Origin: Chloroflexota bacterium
GTDB lineage: Bacteria; Chloroflexota; UBA11872
Reading direction: 5' to 3'
Assembly (NCBI GenBank): GCA_022824865.1
Contig: JAJDZD010000043.1
Coordinates: 1-64,000, forward strand
DNA length: 64,000 nucleotides
The position numbers were made by a program, and so were the translations under genes. The notes under the pieces are model-generated. The model was not told the DNA's origin. It saw only the letters and a program-made list of their open reading frames with translations, and ran no database searches. Below, piece by piece: positions 1 through 8,993 of the stretch. Every line of letters starts with the position of its first letter. Position 1 is the first letter of the stretch.

Positions 1-243
1 CGGGCTCTGGGTCAGCGCTGGGGCCGGGACGACCCTGCTCACCCACGGTCTCAGAGGACCCAGAGGTCAACGGTCTGTCCCGGCCCATCAGCTCACACCT
101 TGGACATTCCAAGGCTCTGGGAACATACAAGGGGTCTTCCGCGCAACCAACCTTGGGTTACGCAAAGGTCTCCGGAGTGGAGTAACGCGGATCCTCGGCT
201 GTCCGACGGCTGAGGTGATCGCGTCTTCTGGACGTCGAGGCAG
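1..243. other. left edge, no gene recognised
   Basis: No convincing coding frame, tRNA or repeat is visible. It lies downstream of the minus-strand epimerase gene and may hold that gene's 3' untranslated region. Confidence 0.4.
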
Positions 244-1194
244 CTAGCGGCCTGGCTGTTCGGCTCGCAGTTCCGCCAGCACCGCGTCCGTCATCCCCTC
301 CAGGTCAAACCTGGGCGCCCAGCCCCAGTCGGCGCGGGAGCTTGTGTCGTCCATGCTGGAAGCCCAGCTGTCCACCACGCCGGCGGGCACCGGATCCGGG
401 TTGAAACGGAGCTTCACGTCCGGCATTCGCCGCTGCACCGCGTCGGCCATCTCCTGGACCGTTGGGTTGGAGCCCATCACCTGGTAGACGCGGCGACTTA
501 GCTGGCTGGCCGGGGCGTCGTGCAGTTGCAGCATCGAGCCCACCACGTCATCCACCCAGACCAGCGGGATGCGGCTGTGCGGATAGACCTTGAAGGTATA
601 GCCGCCCTGGCGTACTGCCCCGATGTAGAGCTCGCAGACGAAGGCGCTGGCCGCGCCCGCCGCCGGCGCCGTGGGCGCCACCATGGCCGAGAGCCGGACA
701 CATCGAAAGTCCACGCCGAAGCGCTGGTAGTAATACACGCCCAGCCGCTCGCCCAGCACCTTCGTCACGCCGTACAGACCCGCCGGCCACTGCGGGCTGT
801 CGTCGGTGACCGTATCGCCGACACCCATGCCGAATGTGGCCACCGAACTGGGAAACAGCACCCGCCCCACACCATGAATCCGCGCCGCCTCCAGCACGTG
901 GCGGATGCCGTCCAGGTTCACCCGCCAGGCCAGCTCCGAATCGGTCTCCGAACTTCCCGATAGAAGCGAGGCCAGGTGATACACAGTGTCGGGCCGGGTT
1001 TCGGCGACGATGTCGTCGATATAGCCCGGGGCCTGTGTTTCGCCTACCCGCACGTCGGCGCGCTCGAAGGCCGCCGACGGCGCCACCGGGTCCGCCCGCA
1101 CGTCCACCACAGTCACCCGGTCGCCCCGCTCAATCAGCGCAGACGCCAGCCGCGATCCGATGCTGCCGGCGCCCCCGGTAATCAGCGCGTGCAT
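244..1194 (-). CDS. NAD-dependent epimerase/dehydratase (SDR)
   Basis: This is an extended short-chain dehydrogenase of about 316 residues acting on a nucleotide sugar or similar substrate in the cytoplasm. The N-terminus carries the Rossmann motif TGGAGSIGS, a conserved HLAS stretch follows, and the catalytic YGVTK tyrosine-lysine pair sits mid-protein. An upstream GTG/ATG-type start would add 16 residues, but the protein then begins with a non-family sequence, so I chose the ATG directly before HALITGG. Its terminal sequence and length fit the UDP-glucose 4-epimerase/dehydratase superfamily. Substrate cannot be told from sequence. It lies 3' of no obvious partner and reads away from the neighbouring sulfatase-like gene in the same direction. 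Confidence 0.85.
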   Translation of the reverse strand: MHALITGGAGSIGSRLASALIERGDRVTVVDVRADPVAPSAAFERADVRVGETQAPGYIDDIVAETRPDTVYHLASLLSGSSETDSELAWRVNLDGIRHVLEAARIHGVGRVLFPSSVATFGMGVGDTVTDDSPQWPAGLYGVTKVLGERLGVYYYQRFGVDFRCVRLSAMVAPTAPAAGAASAFVCELYIGAVRQGGYTFKVYPHSRIPLVWVDDVVGSMLQLHDAPASQLSRRVYQVMGSNPTVQEMADAVQRRMPDVKLRFNPDPVPAGVVDSWASSMDDTSSRADWGWAPRFDLEGMTDAVLAELRAEQPGR

Positions 1195-1311
1195 GGGTCT
1201 CGTCTCATCGGTGCGCGAGATTTTGTGGATGCATCCCGCCATTCTGCCCCGCGGGCAAAGCCCACGCCGCGTCTCCTGGTGGCTTGCACACCCGCGCCTG
1301 CGTTATGAGAA

Positions 1312-1326
1312 CCGCTCTGTGAGCGG
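1312..1326 (-). terminator. short hairpin after sulfatase-like gene
   Basis: Arms CCGCTC and GAGCGG enclose a three-base loop, directly after the minus-strand stop codon. There is no clear U-tract, so termination is only suggested. Confidence 0.3.
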
Positions 1327-1327
1327 C

Positions 1328-2821
1328 TCAGTCCAGACCGACGCGCTCGGCGCTCAGCCGCTCCAAAGCTGCCGGTGTCGCATCATGCGCCGCCAGCCAC
1401 TCCAGCATCATCGCGTGGATCCGCTGCGCCTCGTCTCGCGCGTCGTCAATCAGGTTCACCGACTCGGCTGGATCGTCGGCGATGCGATAAAGCTCTGGTC
1501 CGCCGTCTCCGTCCCCTTCGTCTACCAGTAATTTCCACTCGCCGGCGGTTACCGCCGGCGCGCGCGTATGCACCCAGCCGCCGTCGACGTTGGTCGTCGT
1601 TGCGGTGATCGCCAGCGGACGCGGCCCTTTCGCGTCGCCCTCCAGCAGCGGGACCAGGCTGCTGCCTTCCAGGTCCAGGTCGCCCGAGACCGGGATCTCG
1701 CACAACTCCAGCACCGTCGGCACCAGGTCCGGCGCCTGCACCAGGCCCGACAGCCGCGATCCGGGCGCGACCGTCGCGCGATTAAGCGACGCCGGCACGT
1801 GCATCGACCAGCAGATCCGGTTGATCTCGCCGTGGAACGGGAACACGCTCCGCGCGTCGGCCTGGATCCCCGACTTGCCCGTACGCCCCCGCTCGCCCAG
1901 GTACATCCCGTGGTCGGACATGAATATCACGATCGAGTTGTCCAGCAACCCCGCGTCCTCGACCGTCCGCAGCATCCGCCCCACCGCCTTGCTCAGCAGC
2001 GTGCACATCGCCTTGTACCGGGCTCGCATGTTGCGCAACTCCGCCGGCGTGTAGACGCTCGCCTCGCGGTAGTTCGGCTGGGCTATCGGCGGGCCGTCGT
2101 ACGTCGGGTCGTAAAGATCCAGCAGATACCGTGGCGGAAACCACGGCTCATGCACGTCAAAACAGTCCACCCACAGCATGAACGGCTGCGGGCTTGCGTA
2201 GCAATCCTCGAGGAACCGGCACACGTCGTCCGCCATCCGCATCGGCTGCGACTGGTCCTCGTAGCGCCGCCAGTAGTTGGTATGCGCGTGGATGTCGGGC
2301 AGAACCGGCGTGTAGGCGTGATTCCCAAACTCCACCCGCGTCTTGCGCGGGTCCTCCACCACGTGCTCGATCGGATCGTTCAACCGCAGAAACTTGCCGT
2401 CGCCTTCATGCCCGCGGTTGAAGTGATGACGATCGAACCGGTGAAAGAAGTGCGAGTTCATCAGGTGCGTGGTGTCGGCGATCAGCTGCGTCCGATACCC
2501 GTTCGCTGCCAGCACCTCCGGCAACGTCACCGCCTTCGGATCCAGGTTCTGCCAGCCATGTCGCGGATGACCAAAGCGGCCCGTAAACCAGTCCGTCCGC
2601 ATCGGAATCGTCGGAAAACTCGACACCGTCGCCTGCTCGAAGGTCACACTCTTCCCCAGCCAGGCGTCCAGTTCCGGCGTAACCACATTCGGATGCCCAT
2701 TCGCCGCAATGTGGTCCGGCCGGTACGTGTCGCTCACGATCACAATCACATTCGGTCGTTCAGTGGACGGCATCAGGTCGGCTCGTGGTGTCGAAACGTC
2801 GGCGCTTGGATTGTGACGCAC
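1328..2821 (-). CDS. sulfatase-like hydrolase with threonine nucleophile
   Basis: A 497-residue member of the alkaline phosphatase superfamily, annotated in most databases as sulfatase. Residues 24-31 (NVIVIVSD) and the later MSDHG segment carry the expected metal ligands. The catalytic loop reads FPTIPMRTDWFTG, so threonine 71 stands where true sulfatases have the cysteine or serine that becomes formylglycine (C/S-x-P-x-R). Proline 73 and arginine 75 are kept. Threonine is the nucleophile in related phosphodiesterases and phosphonate hydrolases, so the substrate may be a phosphoester, not a sulfate ester. No signal peptide is visible, suggesting a cytoplasmic enzyme. A second start at residue 17 is possible. 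Confidence 0.85.
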   Translation of the reverse strand: MRHNPSADVSTPRADLMPSTERPNVIVIVSDTYRPDHIAANGHPNVVTPELDAWLGKSVTFEQATVSSFPTIPMRTDWFTGRFGHPRHGWQNLDPKAVTLPEVLAANGYRTQLIADTTHLMNSHFFHRFDRHHFNRGHEGDGKFLRLNDPIEHVVEDPRKTRVEFGNHAYTPVLPDIHAHTNYWRRYEDQSQPMRMADDVCRFLEDCYASPQPFMLWVDCFDVHEPWFPPRYLLDLYDPTYDGPPIAQPNYREASVYTPAELRNMRARYKAMCTLLSKAVGRMLRTVEDAGLLDNSIVIFMSDHGMYLGERGRTGKSGIQADARSVFPFHGEINRICWSMHVPASLNRATVAPGSRLSGLVQAPDLVPTVLELCEIPVSGDLDLEGSSLVPLLEGDAKGPRPLAITATTTNVDGGWVHTRAPAVTAGEWKLLVDEGDGDGGPELYRIADDPAESVNLIDDARDEAQRIHAMMLEWLAAHDATPAALERLSAERVGLD

Positions 2822-2902
2822 GACAGCAGAGGAATCTATTCCTTGGATCGCGCTGGTCTACGGACCTTCAGCCTAAAGGCGTCTGGTCAGCGCGCGACGC
2901 CC

Positions 2903-4099
2903 CTAGGTCAACTCGGTCCCCTCGGCTAGTTCGGCCAGATAGCGGTCGTATGCAAACACTCGATTGCGGCGCTTGCCGGTCAGTTCGCGGGCAATGGCCA
3001 GCTGGGCCAGCAGGTTCATCGCCGACGAGACGGCTGGAAGCGAGAGGCGGGTGGCATGCACAGTGCTTCGCATGGTGCGCACCGGTCGCTCTTTGAGCGC
3101 TGCATGTACTCGCAGGGCGGAACCAGCGCGTCGGCCTGCGGCTTCAATCTTGGCGCGGTCCTTCTGGAACATCGCTTCCAGACGCTGCGCGGAGTCCACG
3201 GCGGCTGTCGCGACTTTCCATACGCCTTCGAGAAAGAACTCAAGCCAGGCCTCCCAGTCCCCCTCGCGCCGAACGAGGTCCAGCAGGTCGTAGTAGGTCG
3301 AACGATGCTGCTTGAAATACAGGCTGAGATACAGCAGGGGCTCGCGCAGGGCGCCGCCATGGTGGAGAAGAAACGTAATCAGGAGCCGCCCAACGCGGCC
3401 GTTGCCGTCAAGGAAGGGGTGAATGGTCTCGAACTGGACGTGTGCCAGCCCGGCCCGCACTAGCAGCGGCAGGCCATCGTCATCCGCGTGCAGGAATCGC
3501 TCGAGTCCCGACATGCAATCGGGAACGGCGGTATGCGGCGGCGGCACGAAGGCGGCGTTGCTCGGACGCGTTCCGCCAATCCAATTCTGCGAGCGCCGGA
3601 ACTCGCCGGGATCCTTGTCGCTGCCGCGCCCGCGCGCGAGCAGTACGCCGTGAATCTCCCGGATTAACCGGTTCGAGAGCGGGAAGTCTCCACGCAGCCG
3701 CGTGATGCCGTGATCGAGGGCCGCGACATAGTTGGAAACCTCCAACAGGTCCAGGTCGTCCTGCGGCACGCCCGGCGCCTGCTCCAATTCGTAGAGCAGC
3801 AGATCCGAAAGCGAAGACTGTGTGCCCTCGATCTGCGACGAGAGCACGGCTTCCTTGCGGACGTAGCTGTAGATGAAGAGCTCAGGAGCCGGCAGCAGCG
3901 TTGAAATGCTGTCCAGCCGCCCCAGCGCGAGCAGCGCGCGCTCCAGGGCCTGTTGCAGCGTTCCATCGAGTGCCAGCGGTGGGTCGGGCGGCAGAGGCCT
4001 TGGCACGAACGCCTTGTACTGCTCGCCGGCCCTGGCCATGCTCTGATATTGGCCGGTTACACCACGTTTCATGACGAGGGGGCTGGTCCGTTGTTTCAC
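2903..4099 (-). CDS. Fic family protein with winged-helix C-terminus
   Basis: A 398-residue class II Fic protein, expected to transfer AMP (or another nucleotide) to a target protein side chain. The Fic_N region (about 35-110) contains the inhibitory helix SSQIEG, glutamate 91 being the residue that blocks productive ATP binding. The Fic core motif HPFLDGNGRVGR starts at histidine 227, the catalytic base. The last 70 residues look like a winged helix-turn-helix, so it may bind DNA. The first possible start is GTG at 4099; ATG at 4072 and ATG at 4039 are alternatives. None has a strong ribosome site. A palindromic region lies directly upstream, which suggests autoregulation. Confidence 0.88.
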   Translation of the reverse strand: MKQRTSPLVMKRGVTGQYQSMARAGEQYKAFVPRPLPPDPPLALDGTLQQALERALLALGRLDSISTLLPAPELFIYSYVRKEAVLSSQIEGTQSSLSDLLLYELEQAPGVPQDDLDLLEVSNYVAALDHGITRLRGDFPLSNRLIREIHGVLLARGRGSDKDPGEFRRSQNWIGGTRPSNAAFVPPPHTAVPDCMSGLERFLHADDDGLPLLVRAGLAHVQFETIHPFLDGNGRVGRLLITFLLHHGGALREPLLYLSLYFKQHRSTYYDLLDLVRREGDWEAWLEFFLEGVWKVATAAVDSAQRLEAMFQKDRAKIEAAGRRAGSALRVHAALKERPVRTMRSTVHATRLSLPAVSSAMNLLAQLAIARELTGKRRNRVFAYDRYLAELAEGTELT

Positions 4100-4102
4100 A
4101 AC

Positions 4103-4129
4103 TCTGAATAACGGAGTTCGTTATTCAGA
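4103..4129. promoter_or_regulatory. candidate operator upstream of fic
   Basis: Perfect inverted repeat: TCTGAATAACG (4103-4113) and CGTTATTCAGA (4119-4129) with a 5-base spacer. It abuts the GTG start of the Fic gene. The protein's winged-helix C-terminus makes self-binding a reasonable inference. Confidence 0.55.
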
Positions 4130-4200
4130 CTTAGGCCATGAAGTCTAATTAGCGCGACTGACTAGAGTCCAGAGCTTTTGTGCATGGCTGCCGGCCCGTT

Positions 4201-4261
4201 GTTATTCAAAACTGAATAAGAAGGTGAGTTATTAAGACTTTGGCCCGAAACTCTGAATAAC
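4201..4261. promoter_or_regulatory. further CTGAATAAC half-sites
   Basis: Additional copies of the half-site seen at 4103-4129: GTTATTCA at 4201-4208, CTGAATAAG at 4212-4220, a degenerate GTTATTAAG at 4228-4236 and CTGAATAAC at 4253-4261. The 13-mer AACTCTGAATAAC occurs identically at 4100 and 4249. The 4100-4415 gap has no gene; it appears to be a regulatory region between fic and the divergent GH172 gene. Confidence 0.5.
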
Positions 4262-4415
4262 TAGGCCGCTGAACGCCAAGCTGCTCCGGTAAGCAACGAC
4301 GGATCCAGACGGAAACGCCACGTGGCCTTTCCACCTTCTCACTCCAGCAGGGTCGCGAATGGGGCTCAGAGCACCCACAATACGCTCGTCGCCTGCCACA
4401 TCAGAAACCCATTCA

Positions 4416-5534
4416 ATGACTGCCTTCAACGGCCTCGAACTCCATCTCGGCAACCTCTCCCGTCTCTCGTCGGCCCAATCCCGCTCCATCTCCGCCGAGA
4501 ACCCCCGCGGCGAACGCGGCGGAGGCGCCAGGGCCGAAGCCGATCCCGACGGGAAGGCCCGTCACCTGGGCCGCGGCTGGAAGTGCCGTCCCGCCGTCTC
4601 GGTGGACCCTGGAGAAACCCTGGAAATGGCTGACATCCAGGGCCCCGGCGCCATCCAGAGCATCTGGATTACCGGCTCCGTCTCCCGCAACCTCATCCTG
4701 CGCATGTACTGGGACGGACAGTAACAGCCTGCGGTCGAGGTGCCGTTGCCGGACTTCTTTGCCGTGCCCTGGGCGACCAGGGAAGGCGACTTGAAAGACC
4801 ACTTCGCCCAGGTCAGCGCCCTGCCCATCGCCGTCAATCCCGGCTGCGGCCTCAACTGCTTCTGGCAGATGCCCTTTCGACGCCACTGTCGCATCACCCT
4901 CGAAAACCAGCACCCCGCCCAACCCCAGCGCTGCTTCTACCAAGTCAACTACACCCTGACCGACGTCCCGGATGACGCTGCCTACTTCCACGCCCAGTTC
5001 CGCCGTACCAACCCCGTGCCGTACGCCGAGGAATACACCATCGTCGACGGGATTCAGGGCCGCGGGCACTACGTCGGCACGTCGTTGGGCTGGGGCGTGC
5101 TGGACGACCGCTGGTGGGGCGAGGGCGAAATCAAGTTCTTCATCGATGGCGATGAGGAATACCCCACCATCTGCGGCACCGGTACCGAGGACTACGTCGG
5201 CGGCTCCTACGACTGGAGCGTGAACGGCGAATACCGCACCTACACCACGCCGTTCCTGGGCATGCACCAGGTCATCAAGCCGGATGGCCACATGCTCAAC
5301 AAGCACCGCCACGCCATGTACCGCTTCCACGTCCTGGACCCGATCCGCTTCCAGAGCGACCTGCGCGTCACCATCCAGGATCTTGGTTTCCACCCCGACC
5401 CGGACTTCGACGGCAAGGGCCGGCTGTTCATGGCGCGACAGGACGACATCTGCTCCGTGGCCTACTCGTACCAGGCGCTGCCGACTGCGCCATTCCCGCC
5501 GTTGCCCGACCGGATGTTCCTGACATTGCCGTGA
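4416..5534 (+). pseudogene. DUF2961 (GH172) glycoside hydrolase, interrupted by stop
   Basis: A family GH172 (DUF2961) protein of about 372 residues. The family cleaves fructofuranosyl or arabinofuranosyl linkages. Characteristic segments are visible: FNGLELHLGNLSRL at the N-terminus, SIWITGS then LRMYWDG, EVPLPDFF, and the core CGTGTEDYVGGSYDW, where the glutamate is a likely catalytic residue. The reading frame is broken only once: TAA at 4722-4724 falls between WDGQ and QPAVEV, exactly where relatives have one residue, and the frame continues unchanged. A GAA or CAA to TAA change explains it. Either a recent pseudogene or a base error. No signal peptide is evident. Confidence 0.8.
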
Positions 5535-5655
5535 TGTCGGAGCGCCGCTGGACCAGTGGCCGTCGGACCGAGACATCCGCCGCACCTGTCCGGAGAGTGC
5601 GCGAATCCTATCCGGGAGGCCCGGTGTTCGTGGCACACTCAATGGGTATTGAGTT

Positions 5656-7035
5656 GTGGCTGCGGGAGCCGACGCTCTGACCGCAATCGATCGAAAGCTA
5701 GGCGCCGCTACGCCCGATCACGGCCCTGGCTGTCAGTGCGCAGGTCGCTGTGACGCCGTCCTCTTCGATGTACCGGGCCTGCGCGTGGCGTCGCGCCGCG
5801 GCTTCCTGCGCGCGGCATTAGCGGGCGCTGCGGTCGCGGGCGCCACTCCACTCATCGCCCGCGCGGTGACGGAAGAGGAAATTGAGGCAACCGAGCGCGA
5901 ACAGGCGGAACTCGAACTCCAGGCCCAGGAACAACAGGTGCTCCTGGCCGCTGCGGAGGCCCGCGAGGGCGCGCTCCAACAGCAACTCGCTGTGATTGAC
6001 AGCCAGCGCTTCGAGGCCATTGACCGTCTGCGCGACGTCAATCGCCAACTCGAAACCGTTGAGCTTGAAGTCTTCGACATCAACGCCTCCATCGCCAACC
6101 TCAACCGGGCCCTCGCTCGTGAGACCGACAACCTCGGTGACCGCGTTCGCTCCCTCTACAAGGCCGGGCGCACCTCCACGCTTGAAACCGTGCTCTCCTC
6201 CTCGTCGTTCTCCGAAGCGCTCGACCGCGCCACCTCGCTCGAGCGTGCCTTGGCCCAGGACCTTGAGGAGATCGAATCCCTGCGCCGCAGCCGCCAGACG
6301 GTCCAGTTACGCACCGCCGATCTGGCCGCCCGGCTCCAGCAGATGGATGAGCTGCGCCAGCAGGCAACCACCATAGAGGCGGAACTGCAGCGCCGTTCGC
6401 AGGAACAGCAAGCCCTCATTTTTGGCGTCCAGCGTGAACAGGCCACAATCGACGCAAATAGGCTCGCCTTCGAGGCCGAGGCTGCGGTCTTGGGAAACCG
6501 CATCGTGGTACTACGTGACATCCGCCAGAACGAACTCGCCCAGCTCGAACGCATCAAGAAGCTCCAGCAAGCCCAGGAACAGGCGCGCGAGTTGGCCCGC
6601 CAGGTGGCCGAGACCCAGGGAACCTCGGTAGCCGGTGTTTACACTTGGCCGCTCTGGGGCCTCATCACCACCGAATTCGGCGGCTGTACCTGGGGCCAGT
6701 GCCCCCACATCGGCATCGATGTTGCCGGCGACATGCTGGCGCCCATCGTGGCCGCCAACGACGGCATTGTGCTGGCTGCCGACTATGTGGTGCCGGATAA
6801 CCGGCAGGCCTCTTACGGAATGATCGTAGTCATTGCCCACAATCAGAACGAGGAGACCCTCTACGCCCACTTGGACGACTTCACGTCGCCGCCGCCAGTC
6901 TCGCCGGGCCAGTTCGTCAGCCGCGGCCAGGTGATCGGCTACGTCGGCCTCACGGGCTGGACCACCGGTCCGCACCTGCACTTCGAATATCGCGTGAACG
7001 GCGTCGCCAACAACCCTCGAAACGTCCTCGTCTGA
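5656..7035 (+). CDS. Tat-exported M23 family endopeptidase with coiled coil
   Basis: A 459-residue envelope protein resembling EnvC-like murein hydrolase regulators or hydrolases. Residues about 45-70 form a twin-arginine signal (SRRGFLRAALAG followed by a hydrophobic stretch). Residues 72-310 are a long charged coiled coil rich in Q, E, R and L. The C-terminal M23 domain has the zinc motifs HIGIDV (H-x3-D) and GPHLHFE (H-x-H), so it is probably catalytically competent and cuts peptidoglycan cross-links outside the membrane. The GTG start at 5656 leaves a 40-residue region with CQCAGRC before the signal; a start at GTG near 5788 would give a more typical signal peptide. Confidence 0.85.
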   Translation: MAAGADALTAIDRKLGAATPDHGPGCQCAGRCDAVLFDVPGLRVASRRGFLRAALAGAAVAGATPLIARAVTEEEIEATEREQAELELQAQEQQVLLAAAEAREGALQQQLAVIDSQRFEAIDRLRDVNRQLETVELEVFDINASIANLNRALARETDNLGDRVRSLYKAGRTSTLETVLSSSSFSEALDRATSLERALAQDLEEIESLRRSRQTVQLRTADLAARLQQMDELRQQATTIEAELQRRSQEQQALIFGVQREQATIDANRLAFEAEAAVLGNRIVVLRDIRQNELAQLERIKKLQQAQEQARELARQVAETQGTSVAGVYTWPLWGLITTEFGGCTWGQCPHIGIDVAGDMLAPIVAANDGIVLAADYVVPDNRQASYGMIVVIAHNQNEETLYAHLDDFTSPPPVSPGQFVSRGQVIGYVGLTGWTTGPHLHFEYRVNGVANNPRNVLV

Positions 7036-7301
7036 TCCTTCGCGTCTGCTTTCCGGCGGCCTCACGCATCGTTGGCAGTGTCCTGACGGCTGAGACGGCT
7101 CGTATCATGAACTTTCGCCCGGCTGCCTGATTCGGACGGCCACGCGTCCTTGGCGCCGGGGATAGAGGACGCCCCCACGGATGAACAGCGCCACTGAAGC
7201 AACCATGCACGTTGACTTGAAGTACGCCGCCCTCTTGGTCAAGGTCAACCCTGGCGGTCCCACGTGTCACACCGGCGCACGCTCATGCTTCCATAACCCG
7301 C

Positions 7302-7922
7302 TTGACCGCTGATGCGAGACTGGAAGCCACGAATGCTGGCAGTCTGACAGCCGTGTCCGACCTCATGGGCACCCATTTGCGCGCACTGAGTCGGCAGGTT
7401 TCCGCCATTGCCCCCACCGCGATTCAGCCTCTGGCCTCGGCCGTCGAAGCTGCATGGCGCGCCGACCGCACGATATTCATCGCCGGCAACGGCGGAAGCG
7501 CGGCCACCGCATCCCACTTTGCCACTGACCTGTCCAAGACCACGATTACGAACGCTCCGGAAGCACCAGGCGTCCGTGCAGTGGCATTGACTGACAATGT
7601 CGGGCTGCTGACCGCCTGGGCTAACGACTTTTCTTACGAGCTCGTCTTTGCCCAGCAACTCCGCAACCTCGCGCGACGCGATGACCTATTTATTGCGATA
7701 AGCACGAGCGGCGAATCGGCCAACCTCATCAAGGCGGCCATGACTGCCAGTGACCGTGGCGTTCAGACCGTGGCTTTAGCGCCACCGCGGAGTTCGCTGG
7801 CGATCGACGCCGACATTGTGGTCCCCATCGAAAGCGAGTCTGTCCAAATCTGCGAGGACTTGCACCACATCGTCTGCCATGCGGTCACCGTGCACATGAC
7901 GGCCGTCCTCGCCGTGGCCTAG
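7302..7922 (+). CDS. SIS-domain phosphoheptose isomerase-like protein
   Basis: About 206 residues of the GmhA type, which interconverts sedoheptulose 7-phosphate and D-glycero-D-manno-heptose 7-phosphate. The SIS fold shows FIAGNGGSAATASHFA (phosphosugar loop), AISTSGES, and a C-terminal ICEDLHHIVCH helix typical of the family. The first possible start is TTG at 7302; GTG at 7353 or ATG at 7365 would also keep the fold and may be better. A kinase gene that acts on the same sugar phosphate follows 62 bases downstream, which supports the heptose role. Confidence 0.85.
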   Translation: MTADARLEATNAGSLTAVSDLMGTHLRALSRQVSAIAPTAIQPLASAVEAAWRADRTIFIAGNGGSAATASHFATDLSKTTITNAPEAPGVRAVALTDNVGLLTAWANDFSYELVFAQQLRNLARRDDLFIAISTSGESANLIKAAMTASDRGVQTVALAPPRSSLAIDADIVVPIESESVQICEDLHHIVCHAVTVHMTAVLAVA

Positions 7923-7984
7923 CCCTGGTGACTGCCGCCGCTGCTCCCCGGTTGAACGGTCGCCGTGTCCTCCGGTAGCGAACC

Positions 7985-8962
7985 GTGATCGTCACCCAGA
8001 CGCCGCTGCGCCTCAGTTTCTTCGGCGGCGGCACCGACTTTCCCGACTACTACCGCCTCGACGGCGGCACCGTGCTCACGACGGCGATCGACAAGTACAT
8101 CTACGTCATCGTCAAGGAACGTTTCGACGACGATATCTACATCAACTACTCCATCAAGGAGATCGTCCAGTCGGTCGACGACATCCGCCACGACCTTGTG
8201 CGCGAAGCCATGCGAATCACCGGCGTGGACCGAGGCGTCGAAATCACCACATTGGCCGATGTGCCAAGCACCGGAACCGGGCTTGGATCCTCTGCCGCCG
8301 TTACGGTCGGGCTGCTGCATACGCTGCACACCTACTGCGGGCGGCTCGTGGACGCCCGCACCCTCGCCGAACAAGCCTGCCGCATCGAGCTGGAGATCCT
8401 GGACCGACCAATTGGCAAGCAGGATCAGTACATTTCAGCCTTCGGCGGCCTGCGCGCCATTGACTTTTGTCCCGACGAAACAGTTGACGTGGAGCATGTC
8501 CGGGCTGCCCCGGCAACTGCCCGACGCCTCCAGGACCGACTGCTGGTGTTCTTCACGGGCCGAACGCGATCATCCGCGGTGATCCTCGACCACCAACAAC
8601 GGCGTATCGAGCAGTCTCGAACCGACCTCGACCGCCTCAAAGCCTGCGCCCACGAGGCTCGCGAACTGCTCATCTGTGGCGGGCTAGACGAATTAGGCGA
8701 GTTGCTGGACACCGCCTGGCGTCACAAAAAGGCGCTGGCCGAGGGAGTGTCCGATTCCGCCATCGACGAGCTCTACGCGCGCGGCCGCGCCGCTGGAGCC
8801 TTGGGCGGGAAGATCGCCGGCGCGGGCGGTGGGGGATTCCTCGTCTTCTACGTCCCGCCATCGCGGCAGGATGACGTCCGCCGGGCGCTCCAACCGCTGC
8901 GTGAGCTTCCGATTGCGTTCGATCCTGGTGGTGCCCGCGTCGTGTTCAACATCCACCGTTAG
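7985..8962 (+). CDS. GHMP kinase, D-glycero-alpha-D-manno-heptose 7-phosphate kinase-like
   Basis: A 325-residue GHMP-superfamily kinase matching HddA, which phosphorylates heptose 7-phosphate at C1 with ATP to feed GDP-heptose synthesis. The N-terminus FFGGGTDFPDYY is a hallmark of this subfamily. The ATP loop PSTGTGLGSSAA is at 94-105, and the third GHMP motif AGAGGGGFL is near the C-terminus. The start is GTG. It sits between a GmhA-like isomerase and a sugar epimerase (31 bases downstream), probably one transcript. HddC and GmhB partners are not in the window. Confidence 0.85.
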   Translation: MIVTQTPLRLSFFGGGTDFPDYYRLDGGTVLTTAIDKYIYVIVKERFDDDIYINYSIKEIVQSVDDIRHDLVREAMRITGVDRGVEITTLADVPSTGTGLGSSAAVTVGLLHTLHTYCGRLVDARTLAEQACRIELEILDRPIGKQDQYISAFGGLRAIDFCPDETVDVEHVRAAPATARRLQDRLLVFFTGRTRSSAVILDHQQRRIEQSRTDLDRLKACAHEARELLICGGLDELGELLDTAWRHKKALAEGVSDSAIDELYARGRAAGALGGKIAGAGGGGFLVFYVPPSRQDDVRRALQPLRELPIAFDPGGARVVFNIHR

Positions 8963-8993
8963 CCGCACGGGCCTTGTCGTGAGCGGCTGACCC

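Noticed and set aside
4413-5642. 409-residue minus-strand frame over the GH172 gene
   Set aside because: Valine- and glycine-rich shadow of a conserved plus-strand protein; no family features.
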